A DNA stretch of 12,177 nt. Origin: JBGTKH01 sp041744735. Its GTDB lineage: Bacteria; Planctomycetota; Planctomycetia; Pirellulales; Pirellulaceae. This document shows, piece after piece, positions 6,723 through 12,177 of this stretch. The notes below the pieces were generated by a model. It made no database searches. It saw only the letters and a list, made by a program, of their open reading frames with translations, and was not told where the DNA came from. Position 1 is the first letter of the stretch. Every line of letters begins with the position of its first letter. The translations under genes were made by a program, and so were the position numbers. The stretch is from contig JBGTKH010000603.1 in the NCBI GenBank assembly GCA_041744735.1, forward strand, positions 1-12,177, read 5' to 3'.

Positions 6723-7054
6723 AGTTACGCCATATTCCGAATAGAGTTATCGATTGAACCGCGTAGGCGGTCGCCAGCATCCAAGAATGGTTGCCACCAG
6801 ATAAGCTTTCGACACGCCGCCCATTCTCGAAGACCAGCCTTCTACAACGAGCGAACCGCAAGGTTTAGTATCCCTAGTCGCCGGGCGAGTGACAAGAGGC
6901 AGTGTTAGTTTTGGATTGGGAGTGCCGCGACTCGTCGCCGCGTTAGGAATTTGAGATGCTCTTCGCGAGAATCCGAAAGTCCAAAAGCGGTGACGAGTCA
7001 CCGCACTCCAAAGATTATTCCCCATTTGAGGTATGGCACGATAGTAAACCGACC
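6723..7054. other. Gene-free gap between glnE and the pilus cluster
   Basis: A 332-bp gap with no convincing reading frame. It should hold the promoter of the minus-strand pilus cluster, but no sigma-70-like -35/-10 pair could be placed with confidence. A small hairpin (ACCGC-GTAG-GCGGT, 6758-6771) lies about 40 bp upstream of the ATPase start. The rest is dominated by the inverted repeat at 6919-7009, close to the end of glnE. Confidence 0.6.
6919..7009. repeat. REP-like hairpin pair downstream of glnE (GGAG foot)
   Basis: Two inverted 23-bp arms (6919-6941 and 6987-7009) match at 20 of 23 positions, with a 45-nt spacer. The right arm read on the minus strand is GGAG, T, then GCGGTGA-CTCG-TCACCGC, a perfect 7-bp stem. 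The left arm is GGAG, T, then GCCGCGA-CTCG-TCGCCGC, with one C-C mismatch and one compensatory pair change (C-G in place of T-A). It lies 45 bp beyond the glnE stop, a typical position for a REP element. There is no T-run. Confidence 0.8.
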
Positions 7055-10000
7055 CTATGTCGAGGCCGCGTCGAACAGGCGGTCGAAGCGGTGGCGGTTG
7101 GTAGTCGTAAATTGCTGCGCCGCGGATAGAAGGGGCTCCGGCGATTCGTAGCCGAGCAGGAACGCGAGCTTCTTGAGCTCGATTTCGTCATGCGGCAGGT
7201 CGTGGCGGGCGGTGGTGTTCATCAGCCGCAGGCCCGACTCGACGCTGCGTAAGAAGCGGTAGGATCGGCTGAGGTAATCGCGGTCGTCGTCGCTTAGGTG
7301 GCCGGCGTCGTGCAAAGCTTCGATCGCGTCGAGCGTGCCGGGCGTGAGCACCTGCGGGGAATCGGCCGCGTGCTTCATTTGCAGCATTTGGACGATGAAC
7401 TCGACGTCCACCGTGCCGCCGGTGCCGCGTTTCAAGTTCTGCGGAGTCGCCGTTTCCTGCAGCCGATGCCGCATGCGGCGGATTTCGGCGGCGCATTCGG
7501 CGGTCCACGGCTGAGCGAACATGGCCGTGCGCACGGCTTGCATGGCCCGCTCGCGCGCCGCCTCACTGCCGTAGATCGGCCGCGATTTGCACAGCGCCTG
7601 TCGCTCCCAAAGCTGCCCTTGGCCTTCGGTGAAATAGCGCGCAAACTCGGCCAGTGACACAGCCAGCGAACCACTCTTGCCGGTCGGCCGCAGCCGCGGG
7701 TCCAGTTCGTACAAGCGGCCGTGTGATCCCAGTTGCGTGACGACCTTGATGATGCGCTGAGCGAGTTGGCTGAAGAAATGCTGGTTGCTGGTGGTTGTGG
7801 TGCGGCCGATGCGGCGGCGGTGCTGTGTCGTGCCGTCAGCCTCGGACAAAAACACGACGTCCAAGTCGCTGTGATAATTTGGTTCGCGTCCGCCCAGTTT
7901 GCCCATCGCCAGAATGATCAGTTCGCAGCGCTGGCCATCGCGCTCGCCGCCCGTAATTGTGGGCTCACCGAATTTCTCGGCCAGCCGCTGGTATTCGTGC
8001 CGCGTGATCTGCTTCAGACAGACCTCGGCGATGTCCGACAGTGTGCGGTGCGTGTTGCGCAGATCCTCTTTACCCAGAATGTCGCGGACGCCGACGGCTA
8101 GGTGCTGTGAGTTTTTGAAGCTGTGCAGAATTGGTTCGATGTCTTCGGCGCCGCGGCACAGATCGGCCAGCATCGCGTCGAGCCCTTCGAGCGTGGGCAG
8201 CTTGTCCAACAGCAACGAATCCATCAACTCGTCGATCATGCCGGGGCTGCTGGTCAGGATGCCGGACAAGTACGAACTCGAGGCACACAACTGCACGTAC
8301 AGTTTCAACGACGGCGGATTGAAACTGAACAGCTCCCACAGCACGCCTTTGCCGCCCAGGGAATCGCTGACCTTGCTGAGATTGACCAACGTAAAGTCGG
8401 GATCGGGCGTGGTGGAGATCGCCTCTAACAACCGCAGTGCAATCGATGCCAGAAAATGCCGGCAGCGGCGCGTGGATAGAAACGGAATCTTCTCCGCCGA
8501 CAAGGCCATGAGATTCGTGTAGGCGTCGCGGACGTCTTTGAATCCGTACGGGGCGAGAACTTTGTGGATGGTTTCTTCGGCCGGGTTCGGGTCGAGCACC
8601 AAATCCACCTCGGGCTCGATGTCTTCCGATTCACCGAACGCGTCGTGCAGCAAGTGGTCGAGAAACTTACGATTCAGTTCCGAATTGCTGCGCAGCTCGG
8701 ATTTGAATGCGTCCAGCGCCGATTGTTTCGCGGTCGATTCGTAGCCCATGCGGATCGCCAGCTTTCGCAGCTCGCCGTCTTGTTCCGGCAGCGTGTGCGT
8801 TTGCAGGTCGAACATGATTTGCAGGCGGTGTTCGATCTTCCGCAGCAGTGCGTAGTTCTCCTCCAAAATGCTGCGCTCTTGCATCGTCAGGCAGCCGGCC
8901 TCTTCCAGGCTGGCGATCGCCCGCAGCGTGTTGCCCGTGCGGATTTCGGGCAAGTCGCCGCCATTCAGAAGCTGCAGGAATTGAATCACGAACTCGATGT
9001 CGCGGATGCCGCCGTGACCGGTCTTCACGTTGCGCGTGTCGCCGTCTTCGTCGCGGGCCCGGTTTTCGATGCGCCGCTTGAGGGCTTTGATTCCGGTGAT
9101 GTCGGCCCGGCTCAAATAGCGGCGAAAAATCCACGGTTGGAGTTGCTCGAGAAAGTGCTGCCCGAGGTCAAGGGCGCCCGCAACAGGCCGCGCTTTGACG
9201 TACGCTTGCCGTTCCCATGTGCGGCCCAACACGTCGTAGTAATGCAGAGCGCTGTCGACGTTCATGACAATCGGGCCGCGGCTGCCTTCGGGCCGCAGCC
9301 GCATGTCCACGCGATATGCGAAGCCGAGATCGGTGGTTTCGGTCAGCAGCTTAATGATCTGCCGCGCCAGCCGCTCGAAATACTCCTGGTTGCTGATCGA
9401 CCGCGGGCCGTCGGTCTTGCCGTCGTTTTCATACAGAAAGACGAGGTCGATGTCGCTGGAGTAGTTCAGTTCCGTGCCACCCAATTTGCCGAGCCCCAGC
9501 ACGACGAAACGGGCGCGTTGACCATCGCCGCGGCGCGGCACGCCGCGCTTCTCGTGCAACATGCGATGAGCCGCTTGGACGGCAGCGTCGCAAATCGCGT
9601 CGGCCAAGTACGAAATCTGTTTGGTGACGATCTCGATCCGCTGCCCGCGAATGATGTCGCCGTATGCGATCCGCATGGTTTCGCGATGCTTATAGCGGCG
9701 CAGCGCGGCCATGACGGTTCGCTCATCGGTCTGCACGGCGACTTCGCTGCAGATGTCGCTCACCAGCGCGGCGCGCGACACCGCTTGGCCTTCGGTCAGC
9801 CGCAGCAAGTCGTAACTCTCCGGGTCGCGCACCAACACGTCGCTCAAGTGCTGGCTCGTGGAAAAAATCTGCAGTAGCACGGGCAGCGATTCCTTGTCGC
9901 GCTCGAACAGCGACCCCAACGCCAACGGGCTACGCGCAGCGGCCACAAAGCGGTCCAAATTGTTTAGTGCCATGTTCGGATCGCTGGTCCGCGGCAGATG

Positions 10001-10177
10001 GCGTTCAAGTTGGCGGCACACCGCCGCCAGCAGATCCAGCGTCATGCCCGACTCGGCCAGCCGCACTAAACCCTGATGTGCCCGCTGGACATCTTCGACG
10101 CCCAACGAGCGCAGCCACGCCTCCGCCTGCTTCGGCTGGTCGAGAAACTGGACTAGTTGATCGAGCTGCATCGGCAC
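7055..10177 (-). CDS. glnE: Bifunctional glutamine synthetase adenylyltransferase / deadenylylase GlnE
   Basis: 1040 residues, slightly longer than the roughly 950 of the enterobacterial enzyme. Cytoplasmic regulator that adenylylates glutamine synthetase when nitrogen is plentiful and removes AMP when it is scarce, usually under control of a PII protein. It has the duplicated nucleotidyltransferase layout. The N-terminal half contains GKLGGTELNYSSDIDLVFL, with the catalytic Asp242 and Asp244, and VDMRLRPEGSRGP (290-302). The C-terminal half contains GKLGGREPNYHSDLDVVFL, with Asp771 and Asp773, and LDPRLRPTGKSGSLAV (825-840). By family knowledge the first half is the deadenylylase and the second the adenylylase. 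Each half is followed by a helical GlnD-PII-uridylyltransferase-like domain (HGGIRDIEFVIQF; GGTVDVEFIVQM). The first codon is GTG at 10175-10177; an ATG two codons later (10169-10171) is an equal choice because neither has a strong Shine-Dalgarno. glnA and glnB are not in the window. It is divergent from the winged-helix gene. Confidence 0.97.
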   Translation of the reverse strand: MPMQLDQLVQFLDQPKQAEAWLRSLGVEDVQRAHQGLVRLAESGMTLDLLAAVCRQLERHLPRTSDPNMALNNLDRFVAAARSPLALGSLFERDKESLPVLLQIFSTSQHLSDVLVRDPESYDLLRLTEGQAVSRAALVSDICSEVAVQTDERTVMAALRRYKHRETMRIAYGDIIRGQRIEIVTKQISYLADAICDAAVQAAHRMLHEKRGVPRRGDGQRARFVVLGLGKLGGTELNYSSDIDLVFLYENDGKTDGPRSISNQEYFERLARQIIKLLTETTDLGFAYRVDMRLRPEGSRGPIVMNVDSALHYYDVLGRTWERQAYVKARPVAGALDLGQHFLEQLQPWIFRRYLSRADITGIKALKRRIENRARDEDGDTRNVKTGHGGIRDIEFVIQFLQLLNGGDLPEIRTGNTLRAIASLEEAGCLTMQERSILEENYALLRKIEHRLQIMFDLQTHTLPEQDGELRKLAIRMGYESTAKQSALDAFKSELRSNSELNRKFLDHLLHDAFGESEDIEPEVDLVLDPNPAEETIHKVLAPYGFKDVRDAYTNLMALSAEKIPFLSTRRCRHFLASIALRLLEAISTTPDPDFTLVNLSKVSDSLGGKGVLWELFSFNPPSLKLYVQLCASSSYLSGILTSSPGMIDELMDSLLLDKLPTLEGLDAMLADLCRGAEDIEPILHSFKNSQHLAVGVRDILGKEDLRNTHRTLSDIAEVCLKQITRHEYQRLAEKFGEPTITGGERDGQRCELIILAMGKLGGREPNYHSDLDVVFLSEADGTTQHRRRIGRTTTTSNQHFFSQLAQRIIKVVTQLGSHGRLYELDPRLRPTGKSGSLAVSLAEFARYFTEGQGQLWERQALCKSRPIYGSEAARERAMQAVRTAMFAQPWTAECAAEIRRMRHRLQETATPQNLKRGTGGTVDVEFIVQMLQMKHAADSPQVLTPGTLDAIEALHDAGHLSDDDRDYLSRSYRFLRSVESGLRLMNTTARHDLPHDEIELKKLAFLLGYESPEPLLSAAQQFTTTNRHRFDRLFDAAST

Positions 10178-10272
10178 TTCAGATCGCTGGCGGGGCCGTT
10201 AGCGAATGTTGTCCGAACTGAATGGCGTTTCCATCATAATTGATCTGCCTGCGTTTGCCGACCAGCGCCCGG

Positions 10273-10302
10273 TTGAGAAGTGGGGGGCAATTTCGCTATA
10301 CT
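10273..10302 (+). promoter_or_regulatory. Sigma-70-like promoter for the winged-helix gene
   Basis: TTGAGA at 10273-10278 and TATACT at 10297-10302 are separated by 18 nt, close to the sigma-70 consensus and spacing. Transcription would start near 10309, giving an untranslated leader of about 90 nt before the ATG at 10397. The leader can fold a stem of CGCGGAC (10317-10323) with GTCCGCG (10344-10350). The site lies in the divergent region shared with glnE (10178-10396). Promoter consensus in planctomycetes is less well established, so function is inferred. Confidence 0.55.
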
Positions 10303-10381
10303 TTCCCCGTCATGCTCGCGGACAGGTCAGGCGGCAACGGGCCGTCCGCGGGCTTGGGATTCTGGTCCTATTTCGCTACGG

Positions 10382-10387
10382 AAGGAG
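10382..10387 (+). promoter_or_regulatory. Shine-Dalgarno site that fixes the winged-helix gene start
   Basis: AAGGAG lies 9 nt before the ATG at 10397. It decides the start against a longer in-frame possibility beginning at 10280, which would need translation from upstream of the predicted transcript start. Confidence 0.8.
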
Positions 10388-10396
10388 TTTCAGAGT

Positions 10397-10618
10397 ATGG
10401 CCACTGTTACCGAAAGTTGCTGTGTGAGTCTAATCGGCGAGACTGCGGGGTTGATCTGGCACACGCTCGAGGAAAATGGTCCGGTGTCGCTGGCGAAGCT
10501 GGTCAAGACGGTCGAAGCGCCCCGCGACGTCGTGATGCAGGCCGTCGGCTGGCTGGCGCGGGAAGACAAGATTGACATTGAAGAGAACAGCCGCAGCCGC
10601 GTCGTCTCGCTGAAGTAA
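10397..10618 (+). CDS. Small winged-helix protein (DUF2582-like)
   Basis: 73 residues, the only plus-strand gene seen. The sequence fits a compact winged helix-turn-helix: ETAGLIWHTLEENGPVSLAKL (about 15-35) forms the first helices, RDVVMQAVGWLAREDKIDIE (43-62) gives the recognition-type helix and start of the wing, and SRSRVVSLK closes the strand. This resembles the DUF2582 winged-helix family, whose members are about this size and have no established function. No other domain is present, so it could be a small DNA-binding regulator or a protein-interaction module; the sequence does not decide. It has its own sigma-70-like promoter and a strong Shine-Dalgarno, suggesting substantial expression. 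It is divergent from glnE and convergent with the glycosyltransferase. A link to glnE is possible only by position. Confidence 0.8.
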   Translation: MATVTESCCVSLIGETAGLIWHTLEENGPVSLAKLVKTVEAPRDVVMQAVGWLAREDKIDIEENSRSRVVSLK

Positions 10619-10642
10619 ACCCGCGGCGGGTCGTGGACCAGT

Positions 10643-10764
10643 GCTTTGTCAAAACTGGAATGTGGGGTAAGCATCCTGCTTGCCAACTCGAATTCCAGAC
10701 TAATCGCAAGCTGGAAGCTTACGCCACGAATCCGGCCGTTCCCAAGATAAAACTTTGACAAAGC
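10643..10764. repeat. MITE-like 122-bp palindromic element with REP-like hairpin pair (GTGG foot)
   Basis: The outer ends are a perfect 11-bp inverted repeat, GCTTTGTCAAA (10643-10653) against TTTGACAAAGC (10754-10764). Inside are two inverted hairpins with a GTGG foot: GGTAAGCA-TCC-TGCTTGCC at 10666-10684 and, on the minus strand, CGTAAGCT-TCC-AGCTTGCG at 10723-10705. Both keep a T-G wobble at stem position 3. Two other stem pairs differ between the copies, and both changes are compensatory. No clear target-site duplication flanks the outer repeat and no transposase is encoded, so at most it is a non-autonomous element. It sits between the convergent winged-helix and glycosyltransferase genes and could separate their transcripts, though there is no T-run. 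Confidence 0.75.
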
Positions 10765-10804
10765 TCTAGCGAGCTTTCAAATTCGTAGCTGCCGACGAAT
10801 TCCC

Positions 10805-12049
10805 CTATACCCTGTTCGACTTCAACTCGGCCAGCGAGTAATGTGTGTCGCGCCAGCGGATGCCGTTGTTGAGGTAGGTGAGCAGCATGGCTCGCCATTG
10901 GATGTAGACAAACAGCAACACGACGACGGGAAACAACAGCACCGACCAGCGGCGGACCTTCACGGTCCCGGCGGCGTGCCAACCCAGCCCAAGCAGACAC
11001 AGTGCCGCGGCGGCGTAGAAGAGTTGCGTGAGTCCGCCGGTTAAAAACACCGCGACGAACGGCCACACGTTGAACAATAACGCGACGGCCGACGAGACCA
11101 CGATCGTTGCCGGATTGTACTCGACGCCGGAGAAGGCGTTCTTCTCCAAGCCCACAATCACCTCGCGCAGCGAACTGTACCACGGTACGTACATCAGCGC
11201 CGAGGCATTCAGCATCTCTTGTCGGAAGCCGTTCTGCTTGACAATCTTGCCGAGCTTCACGTCGTCATCCGGCCGCATCGCAATCCGCTGGTGAGTGCCG
11301 ACCGCACGGTACACGTCGGCGCGAATCAGATTGAACGCTCCGATTCCCACGTACGCGCGGCTCTTGGCGTCCTTGGCTTTCCACGGGCGGAAGTAGGCCG
11401 AGAAGTAAATCATGAACAGGACCACGAAACATTCGAGCAGCACGTTCGGCATGCGCACCTGCATCATCATCGGCAGGTGATCGATACGGTGCTCGATCGC
11501 GTAGCCGACCGCCCTGCGCAGGGTCGTGGGCTCCATCACCACGTCGGCGTCGGTGAACAGCAGCCAGTGCTCGCACGTCGCACGAACGGGGTCGGAAGTT
11601 TTTTTCGGTCCATCCACGTCGCCAACGTCTACAACACTAGCCGAAAAAGACTCCCGACCCCTTATCGCTCGCATTGCCCCCAACTGCATCGCATGGTTCT
11701 TTCCCAGCCATCCTGCCGGCAACTCGGACAAATGCACCACGTTCAGCCGCGGATGCTCGGCCGCCAGCCGGTCCAAGATTTCTCCCGTGCGGTCGGTCGA
11801 GCGATCGTTCACCACGATCAGTTCGATGTTCTCGTAGTCCTGATGTAGCAGCGCGCGGATCGACGCCTCGATATGCCGCTCTTCATTCCGCGCCGGCACA
11901 ATCACCGATACCTTCGGCAGCCCCTCGTTAGCTGGCGGGGCAAATGCGTCCAAATGGGCCACTTGCCGTCCGCCGCGAATCAACAGCACGGAGATGCTTA
12001 TGCAAAGCAATAGATTGGCGGCGGCTAAATAGAGGAGCACGAGTTCCAT
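10805..12049 (-). CDS. Membrane-anchored family 2 glycosyltransferase with an in-frame repeat insertion
   Basis: 414 residues. A GT-A fold, inverting glycosyltransferase likely to transfer a sugar from a nucleotide donor to a lipid or polysaccharide acceptor at the cytoplasmic face of the inner membrane. An N-terminal membrane helix (about 3-24) precedes KVSVIVPARNEERHIEASI (46-64), the nucleotide-binding start of the fold. NDRSTDRTGEI (81-91), WLGKNHAM (114-121), the metal-binding FTDADV (165-170) and the catalytic-region DDDVKLGK (261-268) follow. Three C-terminal membrane segments lie at about 313-335, 340-360 and 369-386. The WLGKNHA and DAD pattern resembles HpnB-like and carotenoid-type glycosyltransferases, but the acceptor cannot be predicted. 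Residues about 129-157 are an odd extra stretch encoded by a palindromic element (see the entry at 11588). The ATG at 12049 has no clear Shine-Dalgarno. No biosynthetic partners are in the window, apart from whatever lies beyond 12177. Confidence 0.88.
   Translation of the reverse strand: MELVLLYLAAANLLLCISISVLLIRGGRQVAHLDAFAPPANEGLPKVSVIVPARNEERHIEASIRALLHQDYENIELIVVNDRSTDRTGEILDRLAAEHPRLNVVHLSELPAGWLGKNHAMQLGAMRAIRGRESFSASVVDVGDVDGPKKTSDPVRATCEHWLLFTDADVVMEPTTLRRAVGYAIEHRIDHLPMMMQVRMPNVLLECFVVLFMIYFSAYFRPWKAKDAKSRAYVGIGAFNLIRADVYRAVGTHQRIAMRPDDDVKLGKIVKQNGFRQEMLNASALMYVPWYSSLREVIVGLEKNAFSGVEYNPATIVVSSAVALLFNVWPFVAVFLTGGLTQLFYAAAALCLLGLGWHAAGTVKVRRWSVLLFPVVVLLFVYIQWRAMLLTYLNNGIRWRDTHYSLAELKSNRV
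11588..11661. repeat. Palindromic element inside the glycosyltransferase gene
   Basis: Two 21-bp inverted arms (11588-11608 and 11641-11661) match at 19 of 21 positions, with 32 bp between them. On the coding strand the arms begin GGGGTCGGGAGTC. The central part contains GTAG followed by a weak hairpin ACGTT-GGC-GACGT, echoing the foot-plus-hairpin form of the intergenic repeats. The element encodes roughly residues 130-154 of the glycosyltransferase, in frame and without a stop. A near-duplicate heptamer (CGAGCGA, CGTGCGA on the coding strand) lies 87 bp apart on the two sides and could be a decayed target duplication. Confidence 0.8.
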
Positions 12050-12177
12050 GCAGCCAAACTACCGGACACCGCGCCCGGACACCAGCCACACCAGCCCAAG
12101 GTGGTGATACCATTTGGCGTTCAGCGCTGTAACCGCGGCCGGGCTCAGACGTACAGAATTCAATTTTGCCGGCGAAA
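12050..12177. other. Upstream flank of the glycosyltransferase, nothing recognised
   Basis: The last 128 bp hold no supported gene, repeat or promoter. It should contain the glycosyltransferase start region, but no clear -35/-10 pair or Shine-Dalgarno is visible on the minus strand. Confidence 0.5.

Noticed and set aside
8564..9877. A 437-codon open frame on the plus strand opposite glnE
   Set aside because: It is fully antisense to glnE, whose motifs are intact on the other strand; composition is that of a shadow frame.
10280..10396. Longer start for the winged-helix protein at 10280
   Set aside because: The extra residues overlap the predicted -10 box and leader and do not resemble protein; AAGGAG 9 nt before 10397 marks the real start.
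11588..11661. Sequencing error or frameshift in the glycosyltransferase
   Set aside because: The frame stays open through the element with all family motifs on both sides, and the 19-of-21 inverted arms show a real palindromic unit.

Overview
The window suggests a planctomycete, probably of the Pirellula type. This is an inference from the moderately high G+C content, a pilB-pilT-pilB-pilC cluster with an enlarged PilC/GspF, and intergenic gaps that carry palindromic repeats. No rRNA, tRNA or taxonomic marker is present to confirm it. Nearly all coding is on the minus strand; one small gene is on the plus strand.

Layout from left to right. 1-254: no gene; a 28-bp hairpin, a 59-bp tandem repeat and a purine/pyrimidine-biased 14-bp tandem repeat just beyond the end of pilC. 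255-6722 (minus strand, read right to left): a four-gene type IV pilus / type II secretion motor cluster. It runs from a PilB/GspE-type ATPase (5004-6722), through the retraction ATPase PilT (3620-4741) and a second PilB/GspE-type ATPase (1770-3488), to the inner-membrane platform protein PilC/GspF (255-1658). 6723-7054: a gene-free gap. 7055-10177 (minus): GlnE, the bifunctional glutamine synthetase adenylyltransferase/deadenylylase. 10178-10396: a divergent control region with a good sigma-70-like promoter for the small winged-helix protein at 10397-10618 (plus). 10619-10804: a palindromic element between convergent genes. 10805-12049 (minus): a membrane-anchored family 2 glycosyltransferase. 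12050-12177: nothing recognisable.

How the genes work together. The two assembly-type ATPases would power pilus or pseudopilus extension on the PilC/GspF platform, and PilT would power retraction. The pilin, PilM/N/O and secretin genes are not in the window. The two 572-residue ATPases differ at the N-terminus: one keeps a good MshEN cyclic-di-GMP signature and the other has lost it, which suggests one motor is second-messenger controlled and the other is not. GlnE (nitrogen regulation), the winged-helix protein and the glycosyltransferase look unrelated to the pilus cluster.

The most unusual structure lies between the genes. Five gaps each hold an inverted pair of short hairpins. Each hairpin is preceded by a G(T/G)(A/G)G foot, has a 7-8 bp stem and a 3-4 nt loop, and each gap has a different stem sequence. 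Several stem differences between partner hairpins are compensatory. This is the layout of REP pairs (BIMEs) mobilised by REP-associated tyrosine transposases in proteobacteria, here present as several families side by side. A related palindromic element appears to have been captured in frame inside the glycosyltransferase.
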